Below, in pieces: positions 10,571-22,028 of a stretch of 64,000 bases of DNA. Within the stretch, counting starts at the first letter, position 1; every line of letters starts with the position of its first letter. Made by a program: the position numbers and the translations under genes. The notes beneath the pieces were generated by a model. It saw nothing but the letters and a program-made list of their open reading frames with translations. It searched no databases and was not told where the DNA came from. The DNA is from Streptococcus downei MFe28. GTDB taxonomy: Bacteria > Bacillota > Bacilli > Lactobacillales > Streptococcaceae. Location of the stretch: positions 372,001 through 436,000 of the forward strand of contig NZ_UHFA01000002.1 of assembly GCF_900459175.1 (NCBI RefSeq), read 5' to 3'.

Positions 10571-11818
10571 CTACTTGTCTCCTTCTAAATAATAGAGAGC
10601 CTGTAGATGAATGTTTCGAGCCAATTGCATGATGTCGGCCTTGGTGACTCTAGAGATTTTCTCAGCCCAAGTGGAAGGATTCTGGTCCTGCTGACCTAGG
10701 TAGAGTTTATTGTAGCGTCTTTCAATCAGAGTCTTGGGAGAGTCTTCTGCCAGTGCATAATTGTTTAGAAGTAACTGTTTGCTTTGACGAAGGAGTTGAC
10801 TAGAAAAGCGACCGGATTTTAAGTAGTGCCACTCTCGATTGATCATCCTTAGAGTTTTCTCTCGTTGGTGCCTGTCAATCCCTGCGTAAACCTGCAGTAA
10901 ATCTGTATAGGGATGGACTTGACTGCCGATTGAATAGGCCAACCCTTCTTTTTCCCTCACTTGCGTAAAAAGACGGGAGTGGGCAAAACCTCCCAGCATA
11001 CCGTTGAGAACAAGGGCTACTGGAAAATCTTTGTGACCATAGGTCAAGGGCAGATGGTAAGCGAGTTGTAGGATTGACTGATAATCGTTTCGTCGTCCAA
11101 GTTTTTCTTTTGTAACATTGAAGACTTCTTGACTATAGTTGACAAACTTGTAAACTTTTCTAGCCTGAAAGGGAAATCGGTTGATTTCCTCTAAAATCAA
11201 AGCAGACTCAAATTCTCCCAAAATAAAAATATCTATCTGGTCTTCTCTGAGCATCCTTTGAAATTCTTGATAGGCTGTAAAAGAGTTTTCCTGCTCAACC
11301 AAGTCTACATTAGCAAACTTAGAAATTTTTAGATTCTCATCTTGATAAAAGAGGTCATAAAGGTTAAGTTCACTGGTATAAAAGGGGTCTTCCTTGTCCG
11401 ATTCAAGATAGGACATAAGATTAGCCTTTTCCACATCAAAGACCTTGGACTGAAATTGTTCCAAGGTAATGAGAGGTCTGTAAAGAATCGTGTAAAGCAG
11501 TTCAAAAATTTTATGTTGAAAACCTTGCTCATCAAGATAGGTTGGATTAATAAATTCCAAGTCTATATCAAGGATATGAGCCTTTCCCTTGGTTGACAAA
11601 CTAGTTGACAGATTTGTTCCATATAACTGGGCTAAGGCTTTACGGAATTTTTGCGAAGTTGGGTAATCGGCATTAGCAGTAGCTAGCATTTGAGCCACCA
11701 AGACCCTCTTGGCTAAGGTCTTCTTCAAGCGTTCCCCTGTAAAACGAAGGGTGAGATGGTTGTTCTTGAACTTTTGAACTTTTATCAGGTGTAGGTTGAC
11801 ACCCTCAACAATTTTCAT
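10571..11818 (-). CDS. M16 family peptidase-like protein lacking the zinc motif (YfmF-like)
   Basis: 415 residues related to M16 peptidases (TQVREKEGLAYSIGSQ is the conserved C-terminal segment) but with no HxxEH in the N-terminal domain, where QMLATANADYPTSQKFRKAL replaces it. It is therefore predicted to be the non-catalytic partner of the downstream zinc-bearing homologue, from which it is separated by one base. It begins the leftward operon and is divergent from yaaA-recF. Confidence 0.88.
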   Translation of the reverse strand: MKIVEGVNLHLIKVQKFKNNHLTLRFTGERLKKTLAKRVLVAQMLATANADYPTSQKFRKALAQLYGTNLSTSLSTKGKAHILDIDLEFINPTYLDEQGFQHKIFELLYTILYRPLITLEQFQSKVFDVEKANLMSYLESDKEDPFYTSELNLYDLFYQDENLKISKFANVDLVEQENSFTAYQEFQRMLREDQIDIFILGEFESALILEEINRFPFQARKVYKFVNYSQEVFNVTKEKLGRRNDYQSILQLAYHLPLTYGHKDFPVALVLNGMLGGFAHSRLFTQVREKEGLAYSIGSQVHPYTDLLQVYAGIDRHQREKTLRMINREWHYLKSGRFSSQLLRQSKQLLLNNYALAEDSPKTLIERRYNKLYLGQQDQNPSTWAEKISRVTKADIMQLARNIHLQALYYLEGDK

Positions 11819-11897
11819 GGACTTTCCTCGGCTTAGTTATTGCCTTAGATTATATCATTTTATGCTATAATATTCTCATTAGAAAGTCGAGGAAACA

Positions 11898-12305
11898 ATG
11901 GACTACAAACTGTTTGAAGACTACATTACCCTCCAGGCCTTATTAAAGGATTTACGGATAATTGCAAGTGGAGGAGCTGTCAAATCCTTTTTAGCAGAAA
12001 CTACCGTTCTCTTTAATGGACAAGACGAAAAAAGACGAGGAAAAAAATTGCGGATTGGGGATGTCGTTGAGCTCCCCGAAAAAAATTTAACCATCACTCT
12101 TGTCCAACCTAGCAACGAGGAAATGGCTCAACACCAAGAAGATAAGGCTGAAAAAGAGAGAGTCGCTGCCTTAGTAAAAAAAATGAGTCAGAAAAATACT
12201 AAGAAGCAAAAGAAACCAAAGTTTAAGACCCAACGACCAGCCCAAAAAGAAGGACAGGGCAAGCAAAAATCAGATCGGCGTCCTGTGCGTTTCCCTGGTA
12301 CCTAA
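11898..12305 (+). CDS. yaaA: S4-domain protein YaaA
   Basis: 135 residues. An S4-type RNA-binding domain spans about 8-65 ([23 protein letters not shown], then [13 protein letters not shown]). A Lys-rich tail ([16 protein letters not shown]) follows. YaaA is the small protein that precedes recF in Firmicutes and may bind RNA or the ribosome. A GAGGAAACA ribosome binding site precedes the ATG. The stop is 2 bp before recF, so the two are cotranscribed. Confidence 0.9.
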   Translation: MDYKLFEDYITLQALLKDLRIIASGGAVKSFLAETTVLFNGQDEKRRGKKLRIGDVVELPEKNLTITLVQPSNEEMAQHQEDKAEKERVAALVKKMSQKNTKKQKKPKFKTQRPAQKEGQGKQKSDRRPVRFPGT

Positions 12306-12307
12306 AG

Positions 12308-13402
12308 ATGTGGTTAGAATCTATTTCTCTCAAAAATTTTCGTAATTATGCTCAGATGACTGCTGAATTTTCTAGCGGTCTCAATATTTTTCTGGGACAA
12401 AATGCCCAAGGTAAGACTAACTTCCTCGAAGCAATCTACTTTCTCGCCTTAACTCGTAGTCACAGAACGCGTTTAGACAAGGAACTCATTAATTTTCAAG
12501 CCAAGGACTTATCAGTCTCAGGTCTTTTGCAAAGAAGGGGAGGTAAGCTCCCCCTAGAAATCAATCTGTCTGATAAGGGTCGAACGACCAAAGTTAACTA
12601 TCTCAAACAAACTAAGTTATCCGATTATATTGGTCATATGACCGTGGTTCTCTTTGCCCCTGAAGATTTGCAGTTAGTCAAAGGAGCACCTGGTTTACGG
12701 CGGAAGTTCTTAGATATTGACTTGGGCCAGATCAAACCGGTCTATCTGGCTGACCTCTCTAATTATAATCATGTTTTAAAGCAGCGCAATGCCTACCTCA
12801 AGACGGCCCAGACCATTGACAAAGATTATTTGGCTGTCATAGATGAGCAACTAGCTGATTTTGGCAGTCGGGTCATGGAGCACCGTTATCAATTTGTCCA
12901 GGACCTGACCCAAGAGGCCGACAAACACCACCATGTTATTTCCAATCAGCTGGAACACCTAAAAATTTCCTACCAATCGTCGGTTAAATTTCAAGACTCA
13001 GCTAACATCAAGCAAAATTTCCAGGAACAATTGGCCAAATCATTTAGCCGAGATAGTTTCAAGAAAAATACCGGAGTGGGACCACACCGCGATGATCTAG
13101 CTTTTTTTATCAATGATATGAATGCTTCTTTTGCTAGTCAAGGTCAGCAACGTAGCCTGATTTTATCGCTAAAGTTGGCAGAAATTGAGCTAATCAAGGC
13201 CATCACTGGAGATAGTCCTATACTCCTGCTGGATGATGTGATGAGTGAACTTGACAACCACCGTCAACTTCGTTTACTAGATGGCATCAAGGAAAATGTC
13301 CAAACTTTTATTACCACGACCAGCTTAGATCATTTACAGGGCCTACCAGATGACCTAAAAATCTTTACGGTTAGCCAGGGTACTATAAAAACCAGTGACT
13401 AA
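12308..13402 (+). CDS. recF: DNA replication and repair protein RecF
   Basis: 364 residues. Walker [10 protein letters not shown] (about 34-42), an SMC-like signature ([16 protein letters not shown]) and Walker [13 protein letters not shown] are all present. RecF loads RecA onto gapped DNA together with RecO (gene at 55014) and RecR. It is translated with yaaA. The last codons form the left arm of a long inverted repeat whose loop now contains a RUP-like element. Confidence 0.96.
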   Translation: MWLESISLKNFRNYAQMTAEFSSGLNIFLGQNAQGKTNFLEAIYFLALTRSHRTRLDKELINFQAKDLSVSGLLQRRGGKLPLEINLSDKGRTTKVNYLKQTKLSDYIGHMTVVLFAPEDLQLVKGAPGLRRKFLDIDLGQIKPVYLADLSNYNHVLKQRNAYLKTAQTIDKDYLAVIDEQLADFGSRVMEHRYQFVQDLTQEADKHHHVISNQLEHLKISYQSSVKFQDSANIKQNFQEQLAKSFSRDSFKKNTGVGPHRDDLAFFINDMNASFASQGQQRSLILSLKLAEIELIKAITGDSPILLLDDVMSELDNHRQLRLLDGIKENVQTFITTTSLDHLQGLPDDLKIFTVSQGTIKTSD

Positions 13403-13522
13403 TACACTTCGAAAATCAAAATTCTCCATCGTTAACTCACTTTGCCGTACCCCAGTACTGCCTACAGTTCGTTGCCTTGGATACTTTTGATTTTCATTGA
13501 GTATAGAATCACTGGTTTTTAT
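13385..13522. terminator. Inverted repeat at the end of recF, split by a RUP-like element
   Basis: A perfect 14-bp inverted repeat (ATAAAAACCAGTGA at 13385-13398, TCACTGGTTTTTAT at 13509-13522) flanks the repeat element at 13403-13504. Without the insert it would be a short-loop hairpin ending in a T run at the recF stop, so it was probably the original recF terminator. Confidence 0.55.
13403..13504. repeat. RUP-like interspersed repeat, copy 1
   Basis: About 100 bp with imperfect terminal inverted repeats (TACACTTCGAAAATCAAAA on the left, TTTTGATTTTCATTGAGTA on the right) and an internal TTGCCGTAC...AGTAC hairpin. It is flanked by TA. Related copies lie near 40.9, 57.4 and 59.2 kb. Architecture and ends resemble the pneumococcal RUP elements, which are non-autonomous and mobilised by an IS630-type transposase; the family name is from memory. 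Confidence 0.75.
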
Positions 13523-13569
13523 GGTGTTTTGCTTGTCAAGCAGTGTCAACTTGACAGGCCTGTAAAGAA

Positions 13570-13607
13570 AAACTGAGAGCCAAATTCTCGGTCTTGACTC
13601 TCAGTTT
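13570..13607. terminator. Bidirectional terminator between recF and guaB
   Basis: A perfect AAACTGAGAG/CTCTCAGTTT stem with an 18-base loop lies between the convergent genes recF and guaB, just past the guaB stop. Confidence 0.7.
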
Positions 13608-13613
13608 GATGTT

Positions 13614-15140
<1,527 letters not shown>

Positions 15141-15265
15141 TTATTAGTATAATATCATATCATGCTAAAAAAATTTGTCAATAAAATTTTGGGGAGGGCA
15201 CCTAAAAAATCCAGCAAAAATTCGTTCTTTCTGCCAGTCTCAAAAGCTACCCATTTCAAGAATTC

Positions 15266-15294
15266 AAAAAGGCCGAGATTTTTACATCTCAACC
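15266..15294 (-). terminator. trpS terminator
   Basis: On the minus strand AGGTTGAGAT pairs with ATCTCGGCCT (two G-U pairs) and is followed by five T, directly after the trpS stop codon. Confidence 0.7.
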
Positions 15295-15302
15295 TAGCTT
15301 TC

Positions 15303-16328
15303 CTATTTAAAATAATTGATACCCATAGCTGCTTTAACCTCATCTAGGGTTTGGGCAGCCACTTCTTGGGCAGCCTGACTGCCTTTTTTCAGCATATCAT
15401 AGACCTGCCCCATGTCCTTAGCAAATTCTAGGCGACGTTCCCGAATAGGTCCTAGTTCGCGTTCTAAAATTTCTAGGAGGTAGCGTTTGGTCTTGACATC
15501 TCCCAGACCACCAGCTTGATAGTGCTCCTTCATGGCCTGAATATCCGCTTGGTCCTCCTTGCGACCAAAGACATCAAGATAATGGAAAACCATATTGCCT
15601 TCAATTTGGCCAGGGTCCTCAACCTTGATGTGGTTAGGGTCAGTATACATACTCATGACTTTTTTTCTGAGCGTATCGGCATCATCGGCTAAGTAAATCC
15701 CATTGCCTAGCGACTTGGACATCTTGGCATTACCATCAAGACCGGGCAGACGACCAGCAGCTTCATTTTCAGGATAGATACCCTCTGGCTCGACCAATAC
15801 GTCACAATTATAGGCGTGATTAAAGCTGCGGACAATTTCCCTAGTTTGCTCAATCATAGGTTTTTGGTCATTACCCACAGGTACCGAATTAGCCTTAAAG
15901 GCTGTAATATCCGCTGCCTGAGCAATGGGATAGACCAAAAATCCAGTCGGAATAGACTCACCAAAGCCTTTTTGGGCAATTTCCGTTTTAACGGTCGGAT
16001 TGCGTTCCAGACGAGCTAGGGATACCAGATTCATATAGTACATAGACAATTCAGCCAATTCAGGAATCTGACTTTGAATAAAAATAGTTGATTTTTCAGG
16101 GTCCAAACCTGCTGCCAAATAATCCAGAGCCACATTACCGACAGATTCCACAATGGTCTGGGGGTCTTTGGCATGGTCAGTCAGGGCCTGTTGGTCAGCT
16201 AAAAAGACAAACATTTGGTACTTATCTTCATTTTGCAGCCGAACACGGTTCTGGAGACTCCCCACATAATGACCAATGTGAAGCTTGCCAGTAGGTCTAT
16301 CGCCAGTTAAAATAATAGGTTTTGTCAT
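15303..16328 (-). CDS. trpS: Tryptophanyl-tRNA synthetase
   Basis: 341 residues, class I aminoacyl-tRNA synthetase charging tRNA-Trp. The HIGH motif is HIGHYVGS (about 17-24) and the KMSKS motif is intact ([10 protein letters not shown], about 200). No T-box leader is visible in the 172 bp separating it from the divergent ABC-F gene, so tRNA-dependent antitermination is not supported. The final codon context runs into a strong terminator. Confidence 0.97.
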   Translation of the reverse strand: MTKPIILTGDRPTGKLHIGHYVGSLQNRVRLQNEDKYQMFVFLADQQALTDHAKDPQTIVESVGNVALDYLAAGLDPEKSTIFIQSQIPELAELSMYYMNLVSLARLERNPTVKTEIAQKGFGESIPTGFLVYPIAQAADITAFKANSVPVGNDQKPMIEQTREIVRSFNHAYNCDVLVEPEGIYPENEAAGRLPGLDGNAKMSKSLGNGIYLADDADTLRKKVMSMYTDPNHIKVEDPGQIEGNMVFHYLDVFGRKEDQADIQAMKEHYQAGGLGDVKTKRYLLEILERELGPIRERRLEFAKDMGQVYDMLKKGSQAAQEVAAQTLDEVKAAMGINYFK

Positions 16329-16500
16329 TTCTTTCTTCTCTCTAGTTTTTCTTTCAATAGCTCTTTAGATTATATCATAAATCCCTAGCCAGCGACCGAC
16401 TCCTTTTTGTCTTTGACTTGTCATCCACTTTAAATTGAAAAATCCCCCTATTTCTAGTAGAATGAAAACACGTATTATTAATGAATAAAGAGGTAACACT

Positions 16501-18120
16501 TTGCTTACAGTATCAGACATTTCCCTGCGTTTTAGCGACCGCAAGCTTTTTGACAATGTTAACATCAACTTTACCGCTGGTAACACCTACGGCCTAATTG
16601 GAGCCAACGGTGCCGGAAAATCAACTTTTTTGAAAATCTTAGCCGGTGATATTGAGCCAACAACTGGCCATGTTACTCTCGGTCCTAATGAACGTCTCTC
16701 TGTTCTCCGCCAAAACCACTTTGACTACGAAGAAGAGCGGGCCATTGACGTGGTAATCATGGGAAATGAGCAACTCTACAAGGTCATGAAAGAAAAAGAC
16801 GCTATCTATATGAAGCCTGACTTTTCTGAAGAAGATGGGGTTAAGGCTGCCGAGCTGGAAGGTACCTTCGCTGAGTTGGGTGGATGGGAAGCTGAAAGTG
16901 AAGCCTCTCAACTCCTGCAAAACCTCAATATTCCTGAAGACCTCCACTATCAAAATATGAGCGAGTTGGCTAACGGTGACAAGGTTAAGGTCCTCCTGGC
17001 CAAGGCTCTCTTTGGTAAGCCAGATGTCCTGCTCTTGGACGAACCAACTAATGGTCTTGATATTCAGTCTATCTCCTGGTTGGAAGAATTTTTGATTGAC
17101 TTTGAAAATACTGTCATTGTGGTATCCCATGACCGCCACTTTTTAAATAAGGTCTGCACCCACATGGCCGATTTGGACTTTGGTAAGATTCAAATCTATG
17201 TCGGTAACTATGATTTTTGGAAGGAATCTTCAGAGTTAGCTGCCAAGTTGCAGGCTGACCGCAATGCCAAGGCCGAAGAAAAAATTAAAGAGCTACAAGA
17301 ATTTGTGGCCCGTTTCTCAGCCAATGCTTCCAAATCCAAACAGGCTACCTCACGAAAAAAGATGTTGGATAAGATTGAATTAGAAGAAATTGTTCCTTCT
17401 AGTCGTAAATATCCCTTCATCAACTTTAAATCTGAACGTGAAATCGGTAATGATCTCTTGACGGTGGAAAATCTGTCTGTCACTATTGACGGAGAAAAGA
17501 TCCTCGACAATATCAGTTTCATCTTACGTCCAGGTGATAAAACAGCCCTAATTGGCCAAAACGATATTCAGACAACCGCCCTGATTCGAGCCCTCATGGG
17601 AGACATTGACTATGAAGGAACCATCAAGTGGGGCGTGACCACCAGTCAATCCTACCTGCCAAAGGATAACTCCAGAGATTTTGCATCTGGCGAATCTATC
17701 CTAGAGTGGCTCCGCCAATTTGCCTCCAAGGAAGAAAACGACAACACCTTCCTGCGTGGTTTCCTTGGTCGTATGCTCTTCTCAGGTGAGGAAGTTAACA
17801 AGTCTGTCAATGTCCTTTCTGGGGGCGAAAAAGTACGGGTCATGCTCTCTAAACTCATGCTTCTCAAATCAAATGTGCTGGTCTTGGATGATCCAACCAA
17901 CCACCTGGATCTGGAGTCTATCTCAAGCCTCAATGATGGTCTAAGAGACTTCAAGGAGTCTATCATCTTTGCCAGCCACGACCACGAATTTATTCAAACC
18001 TTGGCCAATCATATCGTTGTCATCTCCAAAAATGGCGTTATTGACCGAATTGATGAGACCTATGATGAATTTCTGGCTAATGATGAGGTTCAGGCCAAGG
18101 TCCAAAACTTGTGGAAATAA
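16501..18120 (+). CDS. ABC-F family ATPase (YbiT-like)
   Basis: 539 residues with two nucleotide-binding domains and no membrane segment, the ABC-F layout of ribosome-associated translation factors. Domain 1 has Walker A GANGAGKST, signature LANGDKVKV and Walker B VLLLDEPTNGLD. The inter-domain linker is basic and helical (about 245-310). Domain 2 has signature LSGGEKVRV and Walker B VLVLDDPTNHLD, but its P-loop reads GQNDIQTTA instead of GxNGxGKST. The start is TTG, preceded by AAAGAGG at good distance. Specific role (translation factor versus antibiotic protection) cannot be decided. Confidence 0.9.
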   Translation: MLTVSDISLRFSDRKLFDNVNINFTAGNTYGLIGANGAGKSTFLKILAGDIEPTTGHVTLGPNERLSVLRQNHFDYEEERAIDVVIMGNEQLYKVMKEKDAIYMKPDFSEEDGVKAAELEGTFAELGGWEAESEASQLLQNLNIPEDLHYQNMSELANGDKVKVLLAKALFGKPDVLLLDEPTNGLDIQSISWLEEFLIDFENTVIVVSHDRHFLNKVCTHMADLDFGKIQIYVGNYDFWKESSELAAKLQADRNAKAEEKIKELQEFVARFSANASKSKQATSRKKMLDKIELEEIVPSSRKYPFINFKSEREIGNDLLTVENLSVTIDGEKILDNISFILRPGDKTALIGQNDIQTTALIRALMGDIDYEGTIKWGVTTSQSYLPKDNSRDFASGESILEWLRQFASKEENDNTFLRGFLGRMLFSGEEVNKSVNVLSGGEKVRVMLSKLMLLKSNVLVLDDPTNHLDLESISSLNDGLRDFKESIIFASHDHEFIQTLANHIVVISKNGVIDRIDETYDEFLANDEVQAKVQNLWK

Positions 18121-18129
18121 AAAACGATT

Positions 18130-18162
18130 AAAGAGGCTGAGGAAGTATTCTCAGGCTCTTTT
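18130..18162 (+). terminator. Terminator after the ABC-F gene
   Basis: AAAGAGGCTGAG pairs with CTCAGGCTCTTT apart from one G-G mismatch; the loop is 8 bases and the 3' side ends in TTTT. Confidence 0.6.
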
Positions 18163-18180
18163 CAATAAGGAAAGTTTATT

Positions 18181-20802
18181 ATGATTGCAGTATTGAAAAA
18201 ACATCGAAAGAGTCTGGCTTTCTACGGGCTTGCCTTTCTTCTCCCCACCCTGATTATGCTAATATCTTTATGGTGTCTGGGCATCTATTGGGGAAGTAGA
18301 ACAACCATTCTAGCCAGTGATGGCTTCCACCAGTATTCCATTTTTGCTATTCAATTGCGTAATATCTTGCACGGTAGCGACAGTCTCTTTTACACCTTTA
18401 CATCTGGGCTGGGCTTAAATTTTTATGCCCTTTCCAGCTATTATTTAGGCTCCTTCCTCTCGCCCTTTTACTATTTCTTTAGTGTCAAGTCTATGGCTGA
18501 TGCAGTCTACCTCTTTACTCTGATTAAGTTTGGTTTGATGGGACTGTCAATGTCCTTTACACTTCGTCAACTCTTTGTAAAGTTAGAAAAAGGATTGATT
18601 CTTAGCTTATCAACCTCCTATGCCTTGATGAGCTTCGCAGTCAGCCAACTTGAAATTAACACTTGGTTGGATGTTTCCATTCTTGCACCTTTGATTATAT
18701 TAGGACTTCATCGTCTTTTAGAGAAAAGAAGTTTTTGGCTTTATTACTTGACACTAACTTTACTCTTTATCCAGAATTACTATTTTGGATTTATGATGGC
18801 CATCTTTTTGACCCTCTACTTCTTAACAAATTTAAGCCGAAGTTCCTCTTGGAAACAACTTGTCACTTCCTTGACAAACTTTACAGTGGTGTCAATTCTA
18901 GCTGGTTTAACTTCCTCAATAATGCTAATACCAAGCTATCTAGACCTGTCAACCCATGGTGAAAAATTTTCGACCTTCAATACCCTACTAACTGATAAGG
19001 TTTGGACTTTTGATCTCCTCGCTAAAAACTTTGTCGGTGCTTATGACACGACAAAGTTTGGCGCTATTCCTATGATTTACGTAGGACTTCTTCCCCTTGT
19101 TCTGGCTATCCTCTTTTTCACACTAAAGGAGATTAACTGGCAAATCAAACTGAGCTATTTTCTCTTATTAGGACTGATAATTGCTAGTTTTTACCTCAAC
19201 CCTCTAGATTTACTCTGGCAGGGAATGCACGCCCCAAATATGTTTCTCCATCGTTATGCCTGGCTCTTTTCCTTACTCATTATCTTGATGGCCGGTGAGA
19301 GCCTCAGTCATCTCAAATCATTTGGCTTGAAAAAACTTATGGGGGTTTTCTCTTTCTTGATTATCGGCTTTGGCCTGACTTTTCTTTATAGAAAGCACTA
19401 CACCTTCTTAAAACCTACTCAACTGATTTTGACGCTGGCCTTTCTCCTTGCCTATGCTGTTATTCTGACCGCCTTCAAGAAAAAGCAATTAAATCGAGTG
19501 GCCATGATTGTCTTCACCTTAATCTTCTCTGTTCTGGAAATTGGACTAAATTCCTACTACCAGGTCAGTCGCCTTAACGATGAGTGGGTCTTTCCATCTA
19601 GAGATGGCTATGAACAAGATTTACCAGACATTGACTACCTTGTCAACTATAGTAAACAAGAGGAAAAGACCTTCTACCGCACAGAAAGACTTCTACCTCA
19701 GACTGGTAATGACAGCATGAAGTTCAATTATAATGGTATTTCACAATTTTCTTCCGTCCGAAATACAGCTTCCAGCAGCCAACTTGACAGACTGGGCTTT
19801 CAATCTAATGGCACTAATCTGAATTTACGCTACCAGAATAATACGATTATTGCTGACAGTCTCTTTGGTTTAACCTATAATATTGCCAATGAAGATATTG
19901 GAAAATACGGCTTTGCAGCAACCAATTATTCCGGACCATTAACCCTTTATAAGAATAAAAATGCCAGCCAAGGTGCCATTCTGACAGAAGGCCTTTACAA
20001 AGATGTCAAGTTTTCTATCAATACCCTAGATAATCAGACCTATCTGCTTAATAACTTGAGTGGACTCAAGCAGAATTACTTTACAAGGTTGTCAAGTCTG
20101 TCACAAGAGCCGTCCAGTCCAGGCCTCCTAAACAATCGGGTGACAGCAAGGGCAAGTGCAGGGGAATCTACTGCTAAAATTTCCTACCAAGTTGACGTTC
20201 CAGCCAACCAGCAAGTCTATGTCAGCATGCCCAATCTCACCTTGAGTAATGACTCTGCCAAATCTATTCTGGTGACGGTAAATGGGAAAACCTATAATTA
20301 TAGCTCTGACAATGCCTATAGCTTCTTTAACCTTGGTTACTTCAAAGAGGCTAAAAAATTAAATCTTACCTTTAGCTTCCCAGAAAACAGTCAGGTATCC
20401 TTTGACCAACCGACCTTCTATGGCCTTGATACCCTTGCCTATCAGAGGGCCATGAATAAGATTAACCAGCAGACAGTCTCGGTTACAACTCATCATAATC
20501 AGGTGACAGCCAATTATCAGGCTAAAAAAGCCGGTTCTCTCTTTTTCACCCTGCCTTATGATAAGGGTTGGTCAGCTACAGTAAATGGGAAACCTGTTAA
20601 AATTCGTAGAGCCCAAAAGGGCTTTATGGTGGTAGACGTCCCTGCTGGTAAAGGACAGGTCAAACTAAGCTTTTTACCAAATGGCATCAAATTAGCCAGC
20701 CTTCTCTCTTTAGCGGGATTAATTCTTTTTATCAGCTATAGCTATGGCTATCATTATTTTCTAGGGAAATCAAAAACAAAGGGGCTGGGCAAAAAGTCCT
20801 GA
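18181..20802 (+). CDS. YfhO family membrane protein
   Basis: 873 residues. About twelve hydrophobic segments cover residues 12-455, followed by a large extracytoplasmic domain and a final membrane helix near 835-855. The first outer loop has GSRTTILASDGFHQYSIF, with the acidic residue typical of YfhO proteins. YfhO-type GT-C proteins transfer sugars from a polyprenyl carrier to wall or lipoteichoic polymers; the particular substrate here is unknown. The C-terminal region carries DKGWSATVNGKPV, another family hallmark. An AAGGAAAG ribosome binding site precedes the ATG. Confidence 0.88.
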   Translation: MIAVLKKHRKSLAFYGLAFLLPTLIMLISLWCLGIYWGSRTTILASDGFHQYSIFAIQLRNILHGSDSLFYTFTSGLGLNFYALSSYYLGSFLSPFYYFFSVKSMADAVYLFTLIKFGLMGLSMSFTLRQLFVKLEKGLILSLSTSYALMSFAVSQLEINTWLDVSILAPLIILGLHRLLEKRSFWLYYLTLTLLFIQNYYFGFMMAIFLTLYFLTNLSRSSSWKQLVTSLTNFTVVSILAGLTSSIMLIPSYLDLSTHGEKFSTFNTLLTDKVWTFDLLAKNFVGAYDTTKFGAIPMIYVGLLPLVLAILFFTLKEINWQIKLSYFLLLGLIIASFYLNPLDLLWQGMHAPNMFLHRYAWLFSLLIILMAGESLSHLKSFGLKKLMGVFSFLIIGFGLTFLYRKHYTFLKPTQLILTLAFLLAYAVILTAFKKKQLNRVAMIVFTLIFSVLEIGLNSYYQVSRLNDEWVFPSRDGYEQDLPDIDYLVNYSKQEEKTFYRTERLLPQTGNDSMKFNYNGISQFSSVRNTASSSQLDRLGFQSNGTNLNLRYQNNTIIADSLFGLTYNIANEDIGKYGFAATNYSGPLTLYKNKNASQGAILTEGLYKDVKFSINTLDNQTYLLNNLSGLKQNYFTRLSSLSQEPSSPGLLNNRVTARASAGESTAKISYQVDVPANQQVYVSMPNLTLSNDSAKSILVTVNGKTYNYSSDNAYSFFNLGYFKEAKKLNLTFSFPENSQVSFDQPTFYGLDTLAYQRAMNKINQQTVSVTTHHNQVTANYQAKKAGSLFFTLPYDKGWSATVNGKPVKIRRAQKGFMVVDVPAGKGQVKLSFLPNGIKLASLLSLAGLILFISYSYGYHYFLGKSKTKGLGKKS

Positions 20803-20914
20803 ATTAACAAAATTGCATGAAATCTTTCGTTTAAAAACGCTGATTTCATGCGATTTCTTGTTTTTAAATCTGAGAAAATTAGTGAGATTTTGAGTTTTTG
20901 CCCAGCTCCTTTTT
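20778..20914 (+). terminator. Large composite hairpin after the YfhO gene
   Basis: AAAGGGGCTGGGCAAAAA at the left end pairs with TTTTTGCCCAGCTCCTTT at the right end. Nested inside is a second stem (GCATGAAATC/GATTTCATGC). The right arm ends in T-rich sequence. It may be a terminator or a small repeat element. Confidence 0.55.
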
Positions 20915-20973
20915 GGGTCATCTCAGCAAAAATAAAAAGCTGCCAAATAATTGACAACTTAAAAGTCTTATCA

Positions 20974-21045
20974 TAGTCCGTACGGGATTCGAACCCGTGT
21001 TACCGCCGTGAAAAGGCGGTGTCTTAACCCCTTGACCAACGGACC
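20974..21045 (-). tRNA. tRNA-Glu (anticodon TTC)
   Basis: 72-nt cloverleaf with anticodon loop CTTTTCA and T-arm GGTTCGAATCC, discriminator A. Identical in sequence to the tRNA-Glu in the large tRNA block at 49684-49755. It stands alone on the minus strand. Confidence 0.97.
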
Positions 21046-21233
21046 AGACTTTAAATAGTATATCCTAGACTTGGACCTGTGTCAATAGTTTTTTCTAATA
21101 AATTTTAAAGTTTTTTAAGCTGTTTTTGAAGCCTGGTCTTTAAGTTAGCATTAGAAAGTGACTAACATACTAGCTATCTAAATATTCAACAATATTGACA
21201 GGTCAAGCTTTCTTTTGATAGAATAAGAAAGCT

Positions 21234-21307
21234 GGTTCCATAGCTCAGCTGGATAGAGCATTCGCCTTCTAAGCGAACGGTCGCAGGTTCGAATCCTGCT
21301 GGAATCA
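21234..21307 (+). tRNA. tRNA-Arg (anticodon TCT)
   Basis: 74 nt, acceptor GGTTCCA/TGGAATC, anticodon loop CTTCTAA, T-arm GGTTCGAATCC. Isolated gene followed by a CAACCTGATTT hairpin near 21325-21355. Confidence 0.97.
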
Positions 21308-21324
21308 TACTTCACTGCAGAAAT

Positions 21325-21355
21325 CAGGTTGAGGATTTTCCTCAACCTGATTTTA
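21325..21355. terminator. Hairpin between tRNA-Arg and rlmH
   Basis: AATCAGGTTGAGGA pairs with TCCTCAACCTGATT around a 3-base loop, followed by TTATTTAT. It lies between the convergent tRNA-Arg and rlmH. Confidence 0.65.
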
Positions 21356-21832
21356 TTTATGATAGGGGCTATCTTCTTGAATCATGAAGGCTCGGTAGAC
21401 TTGTTCCAGTAAAACTAGTCGCATCAGCTGGTGAGGAAGGGTAAGGCGACCAAAACTCATTAAAAGATTGGCCCGTTTTTTAACCTGGGGAGCCAAACCT
21501 AGACTTCCACCAATAACAAAGCTAATATCAGAAAAGCCTCGCAAAGTGGCATCAGCTAACTTTCTAGAAAATTCCTCAGAAGACCATTCCTGGCCTTCAA
21601 TGGCCAGAACAATAACAAAGTCACGCTCACTAATCTTAGCCATAATTCGCTTGGCTTCCCTATCCATAATCTGCTGGTTTTGAGCAGCACTAGCCTTGTC
21701 TGGCGTTTTCTCATCTGCCAGCTCAATCGCTTCAAACTTTGTAAAGCGACCCAGTCGCTTGATGTATTCTTGCATACCATCCTTGAGATAGTTTTCCTTG
21801 AGTTTTCCAACGGTAATTAACTTGACTTTCAT
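21353..21832 (-). CDS. rlmH: 23S rRNA (pseudouridine1915-N3)-methyltransferase RlmH
   Basis: 159 residues from the start [19 protein letters not shown], the length usual for the family. It is a SPOUT-fold methyltransferase that methylates the pseudouridine at 23S position 1915 using S-adenosylmethionine. The knot region shows [13 protein letters not shown] and the C-terminus [19 protein letters not shown] further 10 residues upstream are possible but the internal ATG matches the family start. It is divergent from htrA, with DnaA-box-like TTATCCACA in the intergenic region. Confidence 0.96.
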   Translation of the reverse strand: MKVKLITVGKLKENYLKDGMQEYIKRLGRFTKFEAIELADEKTPDKASAAQNQQIMDREAKRIMAKISERDFVIVLAIEGQEWSSEEFSRKLADATLRGFSDISFVIGGSLGLAPQVKKRANLLMSFGRLTLPHQLMRLVLLEQVYRAFMIQEDSPYHK

Positions 21833-22028
21833 GGACTCATTATAGCACAGTCTCTTATTCACAAGTTTTCCACAGATGAGAAATCCCTCTAGGACTGTTT
21901 CAAGGGGCTTTTTCCCCGTTTTTAAGTAAACTTATCCACAACCTGTGAATTCTTGCTTTTTAATAGACAATAGGGTATAGTTAAAGAGGTATTTTAAAAA
22001 AGAAAAATTTATTTCGGAGGACCGACTA

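Noticed and set aside
16329..16500. Possible T-box leader for trpS
   Set aside because: No T-box sequence, specifier loop or terminator/antiterminator pair is visible in the 172-bp gap.
20974..21307. Isolated tRNA-Glu and tRNA-Arg as integration sites for a mobile element
   Set aside because: No integrase, no direct repeat of a tRNA 3' end and no foreign-looking genes beside them. The second tRNA-Glu at 49.7 kb is simply an identical gene.
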